Shown: in pieces, positions 1 to 8,711 of the stretch | Numbering within the stretch: position 1 is the first letter of the stretch | Layout of the letters: every line of letters starts with the position of its first letter | Origin: Streptomyces sp. CC0208 | GTDB taxonomy: Bacteria; Actinomycetota; Actinomycetes; Streptomycetales; Streptomycetaceae | Assembly (NCBI RefSeq): GCF_003443735.1 | Contig: NZ_CP031969.1 | Location: 7,812,001 to 7,876,000 of the forward strand | DNA: 64,000 bases | Direction of reading: 5' to 3' | Position numbers and translations under genes: made by a program | The notes under the pieces: model-generated | Seen by the model: only the letters and a program-made list of their open reading frames with translations | What the model was told of the DNA's origin: nothing | Databases searched by the model: none

Positions 1-55
1 TAGAGGCCGGACCGGGACGCCGTAAGCCTGACGACCACGACCGAAAGGAAGCACC

Positions 56-1231
56 ATGCCCGCGCCCATGCTGGAGGAACCGGCCCCGGACGGCCGCGAA
101 TCGGCCTCGGACCCGTACCCGTTCTACGCCGCGCTGCGGGCCAAAGGCCCCGTGCATCGCGTCCTCGTCCCCGGAAGCGGTGAGAGCTGGCTCGTCGTCG
201 CCCATGACGCGGCGCGAGCGGCGCTGACCGACCCCCGTCTGCGCAACGACATCCGGCATTCCTCCTCCTGGCGGAGCGACGGCGGACACGCGGTCGGCCG
301 CAACCTGCTCCAGACCGATCCTCCGCAGCACACCAGGCTGCGCCGGCTGGTGGCGGCCCACTTCACGGCCGGGAGCGTCGCCGCGCTGCGCCCGAGGATC
401 GAAGCCATCGCGCTCGACCTCCTCGCCGCACTGCCGGAGCGGGGTACGGCCGATCTGGTCGCCCGGTACGCGCTGCCGCTGCCCGTCGCGGTGATCTGCG
501 GCCTGCTGGGCGTGCCCGCGGCCGACCGCGAGGTGTTCCACGCCTGGTCCGACGAACTGGTCAGGCCCACCTCGCCCGAGGCGGCGACCACCGCCGGAGC
601 CGCACTGACCGAGTACCTCACCGATCTGATCGCCCGAGGACGCGAGGGGAGGGCGTCCGGCCTGCTCGGTGACCTCGTGGCAGCCGAGGACCTCACCTCC
701 GAGGAGATCCTCGGCATGGCGTTCCTGATCCTCGTCGCGGGCCACGAGACGACCGTCGACCTGATCTCCGGAACCGTCCACGCGCTGTTGGCCCACCCGG
801 ACCAACTCGCCCTGCTCCGCGCCGAACCGGATCTGACCGGGCCGGCCGTCGAGGAGTCCCTGCGCTACAACTCGCCCGTCCACGCCACCGCGTTCCGCTT
901 CGCGGCCGAGCCGCTCGATATCGACGGCACCCGGATCGAGGCGGGGGACTCCGTGCAGATCTCGCTCGCCGCGGCCTCCCGCGATCCCCTGCGCTATCCC
1001 GACCCCGACCGCTTCGACCTGCGCCGCGCCACGCGCGCACACCTGGGATTCGGCCACGGACCGCACCACTGCCTGGGCGCCCCGCTGGCCCGCGCGGAGG
1101 CGACCGTGGCCGTGCGTCTGCTGCTGAGCCACCGGCCCGCGCTCGCCTTCGCGACCGACCCGGGCAGCTTGGCCTGGCGCAGCAACACCCTCCTGAGGGG
1201 CCTGGTCGAACTACCGCTGCGGTTCGGCTGA
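56..1231 (+). CDS. Cytochrome P450 monooxygenase
   Basis: This is a soluble bacterial class I P450 of 391 aa, the usual length, which needs a ferredoxin/reductase for electrons; none is encoded nearby. The I-helix oxygen-activation motif AGHETT is at residues 228-233, the ExxR pair is E267/R270, and the heme-thiolate loop FGHGPHHCLG has its cysteine at 339. The motif spacing resembles the CYP105/107-type enzymes that hydroxylate secondary metabolites or xenobiotics. A GAAAGGA ribosome binding site precedes the ATG. Its 3' end overlaps the convergent SWIM gene by 21 bases. The substrate cannot be read from sequence. Confidence 0.95.
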   Translation: MPAPMLEEPAPDGRESASDPYPFYAALRAKGPVHRVLVPGSGESWLVVAHDAARAALTDPRLRNDIRHSSSWRSDGGHAVGRNLLQTDPPQHTRLRRLVAAHFTAGSVAALRPRIEAIALDLLAALPERGTADLVARYALPLPVAVICGLLGVPAADREVFHAWSDELVRPTSPEAATTAGAALTEYLTDLIARGREGRASGLLGDLVAAEDLTSEEILGMAFLILVAGHETTVDLISGTVHALLAHPDQLALLRAEPDLTGPAVEESLRYNSPVHATAFRFAAEPLDIDGTRIEAGDSVQISLAAASRDPLRYPDPDRFDLRRATRAHLGFGHGPHHCLGAPLARAEATVAVRLLLSHRPALAFATDPGSLAWRSNTLLRGLVELPLRFG

Positions 1232-2482
1232 GACGGGCTCCGCCGAAGCCAGAGCCGTCGCCGGGTCCAGGGCCGCGGAGCCCGCGAGCATCCAGCGTCC
1301 CCCTTCCTCGCGGTACGGCCACCACCGCCCGTCCCGGCCCAGGCGCACCTGGGCCGGGGCGCCGACGACCGTCCACCGGTTGCCGTCTGCCGTGAGCGAC
1401 GGCCGTTCGTCCTCGTCCCAGGCCGAGTCCAGAGCCGCACGCGCGCGTGCGAGCGCGGCGCCCGAAGGCTCCCATTGGTCTTCCAGCACGGACAGTGCGT
1501 CCGCGCCCTCGAGCTCCCACGCGCGCGTGGCGTCCGCCAGCGACCGCGGGTCACGTCCCGATCCGCCGGCGAGCCGCTCCGTCAGTGCCTGGTCGGGCGC
1601 GGCAACGGCAAGTCGTACCGCGTCCTGGGCGGTCGTCAGTTCTGTTACGGGAGGAAGCGGTTCGGAGGACCGTTGACGCAGCGCCACCGCGAGCAGCCGA
1701 TGTGCCTCTACGGCGGTCCGGCCGGCCAGATGACGGACGGCGACCGGGTCGAGTCCCGGACCCGGCGGGGCCTCGGTGTCCAAGGAGGGCGGCAGGCCGG
1801 GCTCCTCGGGCAGTTCAGGGGGCGCGGGCAGCGGCGGCAGGATGTCGCCGGCCGCGTACGCCTCGGCGGCATCCACCCCCTCCGGTCCCGGAGCTTCCTC
1901 CGCGGGCGCGGCACCGCGCGCCTGTATGTCTTCCAGGAGGGCGTGTTCGCCCCGGCCGCGCATCAGCAGCAGCACGAAGGGGTCCTGATCCAGCAGGCGG
2001 GCCACCTGATAGCAGAGGGCTGCCGTGTGCCCGCAGTGGTCCCAGGCGCCGCAGTCGCACTCCGGTTCCAGATCGCCCAGCCCCGGCAGGAGTTCGATGC
2101 CGGCGGCCGCCGCGTCCTCCACCAGATGCGGCGGCATCTCGCGGTCCAGCAGCGCCGCGACGTGCCCGGCACGTTCGAGGGCCATGTCGAGAAAGCGGTC
2201 CCACTGCTCGGCCGGCAGTTCGGCCAGCAGGACGTCGGCGCGGTGCGTGGTGCGATCACGGTTCTGCACGACGGCCGTGATGCGCCCGGGACGTACCGAG
2301 ACCGCGCCCACCGCGCCCGCGCGGGCGAGTGCGCGGCCCGTCTTCACCTGCCCCGTGTCGAGCGCGGCGTCCTCCAGCGCACGCAACCAGGCCCGGCCCC
2401 ACCACGTCTGCGCGAAACCCCGCCCCTGCGCGGGAGGCAGCGCCGCGAACGTGCGCTCCCTGTCACCCTCGTGCCCGGTCAT
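1211..2482 (-). CDS. SWIM zinc finger domain protein, partner of SNF2 helicase
   Basis: This 423-aa protein has a SWIM-type zinc site in its N-terminal half: CDCG, then WDHCGHTAALCYQVA, giving a CxCx(n)CxH pattern. The rest is acidic, proline-rich and low in similarity to anything I recognise. SWIM fingers bind DNA or protein and in actinobacteria often sit beside SNF2 ATPases. I chose the ATG at 2482 because it overlaps the TGA of the upstream helicase as ATGA, implying translational coupling. The frame stays open further upstream inside the helicase gene, but that stretch is arginine/glycine-rich out-of-frame sequence. The role is inferred to be chromatin or repair related, as a subunit acting with the helicase. 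Confidence 0.85.
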   Translation of the reverse strand: MTGHEGDRERTFAALPPAQGRGFAQTWWGRAWLRALEDAALDTGQVKTGRALARAGAVGAVSVRPGRITAVVQNRDRTTHRADVLLAELPAEQWDRFLDMALERAGHVAALLDREMPPHLVEDAAAAGIELLPGLGDLEPECDCGAWDHCGHTAALCYQVARLLDQDPFVLLLMRGRGEHALLEDIQARGAAPAEEAPGPEGVDAAEAYAAGDILPPLPAPPELPEEPGLPPSLDTEAPPGPGLDPVAVRHLAGRTAVEAHRLLAVALRQRSSEPLPPVTELTTAQDAVRLAVAAPDQALTERLAGGSGRDPRSLADATRAWELEGADALSVLEDQWEPSGAALARARAALDSAWDEDERPSLTADGNRWTVVGAPAQVRLGRDGRWWPYREEGGRWMLAGSAALDPATALASAEPVSAEPQR

Positions 2483-5310
2483 CGTGCGCCCCCTCGCAGT
2501 TCCACCAGCTCGGCCAGCTCGGCGTCCGTCAGCTCGGTCAGTGCCGCCTCGCCGGAACCGAGCACCGCGTCGGCCAACTCCCGCTTGCGGCGCAGCATGT
2601 CGGCGATACGGTCCTCGACCGTCCCCTCGGCGATCAGCCGGTGCACCTGCACGGGGCGCGTCTGGCCGATGCGGTAGGCGCGGTCGGTGGCCTGCGCCTC
2701 GACGGCCGGGTTCCACCAGCGGTCGTAGTGCACGACGTGCTCGGCCCGGGTGAGATTCAGGCCGGTGCCCGCCGCCTTCAACGACAGCAGGAACACGGGC
2801 ACTTCACCTTCCTGGAAGCTGCGCACCATCGCCTCGCGCCGGACGACCGGCGTCCCGCCGTGCAGGAACTGCGACGGCAGGCCGCGCGCCGCGAGATGCC
2901 GCTCGATCAGACGGGCCATACGCACGTACTGCGTGAACACCAGGACGCTCGCCCCTTCGGCGACGATGGTGTCGAGGAGCTCGTCCAACAGCTCCAGCTT
3001 GCCGGAACGGCCGACGACGACCGGCTCCTCCTCCTTGAGAAACTGCGCCGGGTGGTTGCAGATCTGCTTCAGCCCGGTCAGCAACTTCACGATCAGGCCG
3101 CGCCGCGCCATGCTGTCCGCCCCCGCGATCTCCGCCAGGGTCTCGCGCACCACGGCCTCGTACAGGCCCGTCTGCTCCGGCGTCAGCGACACGGCACGGT
3201 CGGTCTCGGTCTTCGGCGGCAGCTCCGGGGCGATTCCGGGATCCGACTTGCGGCGCCGCAGCAGGAAGGGGCGCACCAGCCGGGCCAGACGCTCCGCGGC
3301 GGCCGGGTCCTGACCGCTCTCGACGGCCTGTGCGTACCGGGCCCGGAAGGTGCCGAGCCGGCCCAGCAGCCCCGGAGTCGTCCAGTCGAGGATCGCCCAC
3401 AGCTCCGACAGGTTGTTCTCCACCGGGGTTCCGGTGAGCGCCACGCGTGCGCGTGCCCCGATCGAGCGCAGCTCCCGGGCGGTCGCCGAGTACGGGTTCT
3501 TCACATGCTGCGCCTCGTCCGCGACGACCATCCCCCACGCGGCTTGGGCGAGCCGGGGCGCGTCCAGGCGCAGCGTGCCGTACGTGGTGAGCACGAACTC
3601 CCCGTCGGCCAGGCCGTCGAGCTCGCGGCGCGGACCGTGGAAGCGGCGCACGGGCGTACCCGGTGCGAACTTCTCGATCTCGCGCCGCCAGTTGCCCATC
3701 AGGGAGGTCGGGCACACCACGAGGGTGGGGCCCGCGCTCGCCGGGTCGGTCTGCCGGTGCAGATGCAGCGCGATCAGGGTGATCGTCTTGCCGAGTCCCA
3801 TGTCGTCGGCCAGACAGCAGCCGAGACCCGAGGACGTCATACGGGCCAGCCAGTTCAGGCCCCGCCGCTGGTAGTCCCGCAGGGGCGCGGCGAGCGCGGC
3901 GGGCTGCGGGACCGGCTCCTGGCCCTCCGGGTCCGCCAGCCGGTCCCGCAGGGCCGCCAGCCACCCGGTGGGCTGTACGTCGACCGGATGGCCGTCGACC
4001 TCGGCGGAGCCCGTCAGAGCGGCTCTCAGGGCGTCGACGGGCGTCACCTTGTGGTCCTGCCGGGCGCGGGCCCGGCGTACCTCGCGCGGGTCGACGAGCA
4101 CCCACTGGTCACGCAGCCGCACCACAGGCCGGCTGGCCTCGGCGAGCCGGTCCAGCTCCTCGCGCGTGAGCTGCTGGTCGCCCAGTGCGAACCACCAGTC
4201 GAACGCGAGCAGGGCGTCGGCGGACAGGAACGACGGAGCGTCCGCCGACCCCCGGTCGTGGTCGTCCGGCGGACCGACCGTCGCGCGCGTGGTGAGCCTT
4301 CTGGCCATGTCCTTCGGCCAGTGCACCGCTACGCCCAAGTCGGACAGCGCGTGTGCGCCCGTTCCGAGCAGATCGGTGATCTCCTCGTCGGCGAGTTCGA
4401 CAGCGTGCGGGACGGCCGCCGAGAGCAGCGGGGCGAGCGGGGGCCACGCGCGTGCGGCCCTGCGGAGCGCGAGCAGGCAGTCCATCCGCGCGTGGGGGCC
4501 GAAGGCGGTGGCCCCGCCCCATACGTCGGCGGCGTCCGCCACGATCGTCGGATCGCTCACGCTGTGCACCTGGAGCACGGCCCGGAAGGCGGGCGCCTCA
4601 CCATCGGTCAGGCCGCGCACCTCGATCCGCAACGAGACCCGTACGTCCGCGTCGTGGCCCGCGGCGACATCCGCCGCCCACGCCCGCTGCTCGGGTACGT
4701 GCCGCGGGTCCTGGGCGGCGTAGGCGGGTCCGCCCGTCACGAGGGGCGCCGCGGGAGAACGGGGCAGGGCGTCGGCGACCGCGTCCAGGAAGGCGCGCAG
4801 CAGCTGTTCGGGCTCGGGCAGCCGCAGCGGCTCGGCGGTGCTCAGCGGTACGGCGTGCGCCTCGGGCGGCATGGCCGCGGCCAGCCTGCGCACCCGCTCG
4901 GCATCGTCGGGGCCCAGGGGGCCCACCCGCCAGGCGTCGTGGTCGGTGGCGGACAGGCCGGGCAGCAGCAGCCCGCGCGCCACGCACTGCAGGGCCAGCA
5001 CGGCCGCAGCTCCCCAGAAGACGGTGGCCCGGTGCCCGTGCGGGGAGGTACGCGCACGCGTGAGGACCGGCAGGGCGACGCGGACCGGGAGCAACACCGC
5101 GGGGAGCTCGACCAGTTCCACACCGTCGTCGCCGGGCGTCACGAGCGCGAGGTCCTCGACCGTCCCCGCCGCGACAGCGGGAGGAGGGGCGCCGTCGGGC
5201 TGCCAGAAGGCCACACGGCCGGTGCGGGCCGGGTCGCCGGGCACGAACACGGCGCGGCACGAGGCCAGTTCGGAGATCTCGGACGGTGATGCCGCGGGAA
5301 CTCTCTGCAC
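2479..5310 (-). CDS. SNF2-family DEAD/DEAH helicase (ATP-dependent DNA translocase)
   Basis: This is a two-lobed superfamily 2 ATPase of about 943 aa. The N-terminal half resembles the bacterial SNF2-associated domain (DUF3670 type). The ATPase core has Walker A DDMGLGKT, Walker B VADEAQH, the motif III-like TGTPVENNLSELWAI, and a C-terminal helicase lobe with FLLSLKAAGTGLNLT and ATDRAYRIGQ. Such proteins translocate on double-stranded DNA and remodel protein-DNA complexes. A GTG at 5310 has GAGGAG 13 bases upstream. A TTG at 5331 is also in frame but lies on that ribosome binding site. The gene is translationally coupled to the SWIM protein downstream and divergent from the desaturase. Confidence 0.93.
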   Translation of the reverse strand: MQRVPAASPSEISELASCRAVFVPGDPARTGRVAFWQPDGAPPPAVAAGTVEDLALVTPGDDGVELVELPAVLLPVRVALPVLTRARTSPHGHRATVFWGAAAVLALQCVARGLLLPGLSATDHDAWRVGPLGPDDAERVRRLAAAMPPEAHAVPLSTAEPLRLPEPEQLLRAFLDAVADALPRSPAAPLVTGGPAYAAQDPRHVPEQRAWAADVAAGHDADVRVSLRIEVRGLTDGEAPAFRAVLQVHSVSDPTIVADAADVWGGATAFGPHARMDCLLALRRAARAWPPLAPLLSAAVPHAVELADEEITDLLGTGAHALSDLGVAVHWPKDMARRLTTRATVGPPDDHDRGSADAPSFLSADALLAFDWWFALGDQQLTREELDRLAEASRPVVRLRDQWVLVDPREVRRARARQDHKVTPVDALRAALTGSAEVDGHPVDVQPTGWLAALRDRLADPEGQEPVPQPAALAAPLRDYQRRGLNWLARMTSSGLGCCLADDMGLGKTITLIALHLHRQTDPASAGPTLVVCPTSLMGNWRREIEKFAPGTPVRRFHGPRRELDGLADGEFVLTTYGTLRLDAPRLAQAAWGMVVADEAQHVKNPYSATARELRSIGARARVALTGTPVENNLSELWAILDWTTPGLLGRLGTFRARYAQAVESGQDPAAAERLARLVRPFLLRRRKSDPGIAPELPPKTETDRAVSLTPEQTGLYEAVVRETLAEIAGADSMARRGLIVKLLTGLKQICNHPAQFLKEEEPVVVGRSGKLELLDELLDTIVAEGASVLVFTQYVRMARLIERHLAARGLPSQFLHGGTPVVRREAMVRSFQEGEVPVFLLSLKAAGTGLNLTRAEHVVHYDRWWNPAVEAQATDRAYRIGQTRPVQVHRLIAEGTVEDRIADMLRRKRELADAVLGSGEAALTELTDAELAELVELRGGAR

Positions 5311-5411
5311 AGAGATCGCGGGACTCCTCAAACTTGACTACGTCGTCGGGGTGGTCGAGGGTACATCACCACTCGGGCCTTCGTGGCAGCGGCCTGAAAC
5401 ACAGGTCGCGC

Positions 5412-5534
5412 GGGGGGTGTCGGCAACCCCCCTGTCGGCCCGGTGCTGACCCCCGCACGCAGACGGGGGGCCGCCACATGGTCGCGACAGGTCGCCGGTC
5501 CGTACGTTTCCTCAGGTCAGCACGTTTCCTGAGA
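5412..5534 (+). promoter_or_regulatory. Hairpin-rich leader upstream of the desaturase
   Basis: The 240-base gap between the divergent helicase and desaturase holds three inverted repeats in a row. The first has arms GGGGGGT 5412-5418 and ACCCCCC 5426-5432. The second has CCCCCG 5450-5455 and CGGGGG 5464-5469. The third has CTCAGG 5511-5516 and CCTGAG 5529-5534, and it lies just before the GGAG ribosome binding site at 5540. An ACGTTTCCT direct repeat (5504 and 5522, 18 bases apart) overlaps the last. Whether these act as RNA structures or protein sites is unknown. Confidence 0.45.
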
Positions 5535-5550
5535 GAGCCGGAGCCCGGAC

Positions 5551-6609
5551 ATGTCCCAGAGCACCGTCACCGTCGCACCCCGCCCGCGCGGTACGTCCGG
5601 CCCCTCGCCCGGCGGCAGCGAGTTCGCCCCCCTCCTGCGCGCGGTGAAGGCCCGGGGCCTTCTGGACCGCCGCCATGGCTGGTACGCCCGGACCGTAGCC
5701 CTCAATGCGCTCGCTCTCGCCGGACTCGTCACGGCTGTCGCCCTGTCCGGCGACTCCTGGCGCACCCTGCTGCTGGCCCCGCTCCTGGCCGTGTTCTGCG
5801 CCCGCACCGCCTTCATAGGGCACGACGCGGGCCATGCGCAGATCACCGGCGACAGGACGGCCGGCCGCGTCATAGGCCTCGTCCACGGCAACCTGCTGCT
5901 CGGGATGAGCTACTCCTGGTGGAACCAGAAGCACAACCGCCACCATGCCAACCCCAACCACATCGACAAGGACCCCGACGTCGCCGCCGACGTCCTCGTC
6001 TTCAGCGGCGAGCAGGCGACCGGACGCACCGGCTTCAGGCGCCGGCTCACCCGCCACCAGGCCTGGCTGTTCTTCCCGCTCACCCTGCTCGAGGGCATCG
6101 CCCTGAAGATCCAGGGCTTCCGGGACCTGCGCCGACAGGAACCGGGGGAGCGGGTCGTCGAGGGCGCCCTCCTGGTGAGCCACGTCGCTGCCTACGCCGC
6201 GCTGCTGCTGACCACCATGTCCCCCGGTAAGGCGCTCGCCTTCGCGGCCCTCCACCAGGCGTTGTTCGGCCTGCACCTGGGGATGGCCTTCGCCCCCAAC
6301 CACAAGGGCATGGAGATGCCGGACCCGGACGGCGAGTCCTGGGGCCACCTGCGCCGCCAGGTGCTCACCTCCCGCAATGTCCGCGGCGGTAGCCTCACCG
6401 ACTGGTTCCTCGGCGGCCTCAACTACCAGATCGAGCACCACCTCTTCCCCAGCATGCCCCGGCCCCATCTGCGCCTCGCGCAGCCCCTGGTGCGCGCCCA
6501 CTGCCGGGATCTGGGTATCCCCTACACGGAGACAGGACTCGTCGACTCCTACCGACAGGCCCTGAGCCACATGCACGAGGTGGGCGAGCCGCTGCGGGCG
6601 GACCGCTAG
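5551..6609 (+). CDS. Membrane fatty acid desaturase, acyl-lipid type
   Basis: This is a di-iron integral membrane desaturase of 352 aa. The three histidine boxes are HDAGH (91-95), HNRHH (128-132) and QIEHH (293-297), the arrangement of the acyl-lipid/acyl-CoA desaturase superfamily with the last box in NYQIEHHLFP. Hydrophobic segments flank the boxes (about residues 48-90 and 208-250). It introduces double bonds into membrane acyl chains, with electrons from a ferredoxin-type donor. The ATG has GGAG 8 bases upstream. Desaturases are commonly cold- or envelope-stress-controlled, which makes the structured leader of interest. The following small membrane protein may be co-transcribed. Confidence 0.94.
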   Translation: MSQSTVTVAPRPRGTSGPSPGGSEFAPLLRAVKARGLLDRRHGWYARTVALNALALAGLVTAVALSGDSWRTLLLAPLLAVFCARTAFIGHDAGHAQITGDRTAGRVIGLVHGNLLLGMSYSWWNQKHNRHHANPNHIDKDPDVAADVLVFSGEQATGRTGFRRRLTRHQAWLFFPLTLLEGIALKIQGFRDLRRQEPGERVVEGALLVSHVAAYAALLLTTMSPGKALAFAALHQALFGLHLGMAFAPNHKGMEMPDPDGESWGHLRRQVLTSRNVRGGSLTDWFLGGLNYQIEHHLFPSMPRPHLRLAQPLVRAHCRDLGIPYTETGLVDSYRQALSHMHEVGEPLRADR

Positions 6610-6629
6610 GCGACGCGCATCCGGGGTGC

Positions 6630-6660
6630 CTCAGGGCAAGGTCTCAGGGATGTCTCAGGG
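6630..6660 (+). repeat. Three CTCAGGG motifs between desaturase and small membrane protein
   Basis: CTCAGGG occurs at 6630-6636, 6643-6649 and 6654-6660, spaced 13 and 11 bases, in the 130-base gap after the desaturase stop. The core CTCAGG also appears in the leader before the desaturase. It could be a regulator site or an RNA element; function unknown. Confidence 0.5.
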
Positions 6661-6738
6661 TCGCGGTGCGGAACTGCGGGAAGCGCGGACCCGTTTCCTG
6701 GACAGAGAGCGGCAACCGCCGCGAAGGAGGCGACGTAC

Positions 6739-6921
6739 ATGTCGAAGAACGCGAAGATCGCCGCGGGGGGAGTGGCGGTCGGGCTGCTCCTGCTGTTCTG
6801 GCTGCCCTGGTGGGCCTCGTTCCTGATCATCGTGGGAGTCCCGGCCGCCGCGTACCTCACCCTGGACCCCTCACAGCGGCGCCGGCTGCGCCGCGTCACC
6901 CGCAAGGAGCTCGGGCGCTGA
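6739..6921 (+). CDS. Small single-span membrane protein
   Basis: This 60-aa protein has a short lysine-containing N-terminus, one long hydrophobic segment or tight hairpin (about residues 8-42, with the aromatic run FWLPWWASF), and a strongly basic tail (SQRRRLRRVTRKELGR) that should lie in the cytoplasm. A clean GGAGG ribosome binding site lies 9 bases before the ATG. It follows the desaturase in the same direction after 130 bases, so it may share its transcript. I do not recognise a family; small membrane proteins like this often modulate a neighbouring enzyme, but that is only a guess here. Confidence 0.8.
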   Translation: MSKNAKIAAGGVAVGLLLLFWLPWWASFLIIVGVPAAAYLTLDPSQRRRLRRVTRKELGR

Positions 6922-6974
6922 CCCACCCGCACCGGCCGGGAGCACGACAGGCCCGGACGGTGCGGTGCGGGGGC

Positions 6975-8024
6975 TCAGCTGGGACGTACGGCCATCTTGT
7001 CGAGCGCTTCCAGCAGCCCAGGCAGCTCGGGGCCCCGGCCCACCGGCAGGACCTCCCCGGGCTCGTCGTCGAGCAGCACGAAAGCGATGTCGTCGGTCCT
7101 GGCGACCAGTGACCAGCCGGGACCGTCGGCGCGCAGCGTCCGCGCGTCGCCCGACGCGAAGGACGACCGGACGCGCCCCAGGGGCGGCGGCGAATCCACG
7201 TAGGCGCGGGCCTCGGCGAGGACACGCCGGACGCCGCTGTGGCCCTTGGAGGCTTCCTTGCCGGCCGCACCTGAGGCGGAGGGTTCCGCAGCCGTGTGGC
7301 CCGCAGCGCTGTCGCCGGCTGTGCTGCCCCCCGCAGCCTCATCGCCCGGAGCCTTGTCCGGCGAGGCATCGCGGGCCGAGGCGCCCGCGTTCGTGGTCAC
7401 GCCGTCCTGGGGCAGGCCGCCGTCGGTGGTGAAGCCGTCCGTGGTGCTGACGGCCGTGGTCCTGCCGTCCACGGCCTTGTCGCCCTCGTCACTCACCGCA
7501 GACCCGCCGTTCGGGCTCGCGAAGTTCGTGTCATCGATCTGTTCGCGCCACATCGCCCACTGGAGCGCGATCTCGTCGGCGCCCAGACGCCGCTGGGCGG
7601 AGCCCCACGTGGACGTGTCCGGCGGCGTCAGTGGCGGGCCGTCGGCGGCGTCCGGATCGGGATCGTGCGGCGCCGGCACCCCGGGCGCGGCGACGGCGAC
7701 CGCGAGCGGCCAGCCGGGCAGGGCGGCCACGACTGTGCGCTCGTCGGGCGACAGGTCGTACTCCATGCCGCAGTCCCAGGACGCGATGGCGACGGCGACC
7801 AGGGAGACGTCGTCGACGACGACCGTCCACCGGGCGCCGCCGCCGTCCTGGCCGATCACCAGGCCGTATCCGTCCGCCAGCGGTGCCAGACCGAGCGCCG
7901 CGCAGGCCTCCGGATAGTCGTCGCCCAGCACGCTCGGGAACTTCGCCGGCGTCAGCAGCACCGCCGTCAGCACATAGAGCGCGTCGTCCGCGGCGGCGAC
8001 GGCGTCCTCGTCCGTCCCGGCCAT
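6975..8024 (-). CDS. Hypothetical protein with central low-complexity linker
   Basis: This 349-aa protein has no signal peptide or membrane segment. An N-terminal domain (about 1-160) contains several tryptophans and acidic patches (WTVVVDD, SWDCGMEYDLSPDERTVV). An Ala/Gly/Ser/Thr/Asp-rich linker (about 185-265) follows, then a compact C-terminal domain (about 270-349) with VRSSFASGDARTL and ending in ELPGLLEALDKMAVRPS. The ATG at 8024 has a strong GGGGAGG. The layout suggests two folded domains on a flexible tether. No function can be assigned. It ends 54 bases from the convergent small membrane gene. Confidence 0.8.
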   Translation of the reverse strand: MAGTDEDAVAAADDALYVLTAVLLTPAKFPSVLGDDYPEACAALGLAPLADGYGLVIGQDGGGARWTVVVDDVSLVAVAIASWDCGMEYDLSPDERTVVAALPGWPLAVAVAAPGVPAPHDPDPDAADGPPLTPPDTSTWGSAQRRLGADEIALQWAMWREQIDDTNFASPNGGSAVSDEGDKAVDGRTTAVSTTDGFTTDGGLPQDGVTTNAGASARDASPDKAPGDEAAGGSTAGDSAAGHTAAEPSASGAAGKEASKGHSGVRRVLAEARAYVDSPPPLGRVRSSFASGDARTLRADGPGWSLVARTDDIAFVLLDDEPGEVLPVGRGPELPGLLEALDKMAVRPS

Positions 8025-8159
8025 CACAGCCTCCCCATCGGTTCGTCCAACGGCGCGCACCCTAGTGTGCGAGGAAGGCGCTTGTCACGACTCCCAAGAA
8101 CACCCGGAGCTGCAGTTTTCCGGCTGGACGGGGGCGAATCGACCACTCTTGCCGGCCGC

Positions 8160-8456
8160 TCAGGCCGCCGGCAGTCCGAGGAGCGCACGTGCCACCGTAC
8201 GCGGGGACTCGTCGCGCTCCCGCGCGAGGGCGATGACAGCTCGGCACGCCAGCTCGTTGACCCCGAACGACAGTGCCTCCGGCGACACCCAGCCCGACGC
8301 CTCGTCGATCCGGTCCTGGTCGTCCTCCGCATAGGCCGAGACATACGCGGCGGCGGCCTCGAAAAGATTGTGCGCGCGGCCTTCCCGGCCGGTGGGTGTC
8401 TCGGTGCGCAGTGCATCGACGACTCTGGCGCTGGACCTGCGGAACCTGGCCCACAT
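8160..8456 (-). CDS. Small hypothetical protein
   Basis: This cytoplasmic protein of about 98 aa is predicted to be mostly helical (VNELACRAVIALARERDESPRTVARALLGL). It begins with a basic stretch (MWARFRRSSARV) followed by an acidic centre (YAEDDQDRIDEA). I preferred the ATG at 8456, with AAGG 8 bases upstream. A GTG at 8465 is also in frame, but the purine-rich GGGGGAAG abuts it too closely. It precedes the 349-aa hypothetical gene on the same strand with a 135-base gap. Family not recognised. Confidence 0.65.
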   Translation of the reverse strand: MWARFRRSSARVVDALRTETPTGREGRAHNLFEAAAAYVSAYAEDDQDRIDEASGWVSPEALSFGVNELACRAVIALARERDESPRTVARALLGLPAA

Positions 8457-8711
8457 GCCGATCACCTTCCCCCTGTGTGACGTGGTCCTGGCGAACGTTC
8501 ATCTTCTGCTACTCAACGTAAAGTCGGAGCCGCGACGGCAGAAGAGGGCCGGAGTGCGGCGGTCGGTGCGAGGACCGCAGTGCACTCGCCCGTGCCGGGC
8601 CCGAGGCGGACGTTCCCGAGTTGCTCAGAAGGGCCGGAAAACGGTCAACCTCCTTTGCGGGAGGGAATACTCGTGTCGTCTCGCGACATGACGACCAGGG
8701 GGAGGGGTTCG

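Noticed and set aside
56..1231. The P450 as a conservon-associated CvnE-type gene
   Set aside because: It lies 12 kb upstream of the conservon with many unrelated genes between; no direct link.
8580..8711. A longer N-terminus for the FAD oxidoreductase
   Set aside because: The extra 44 codons have no family similarity and the GTG at 8712 has a near-perfect ribosome binding site.
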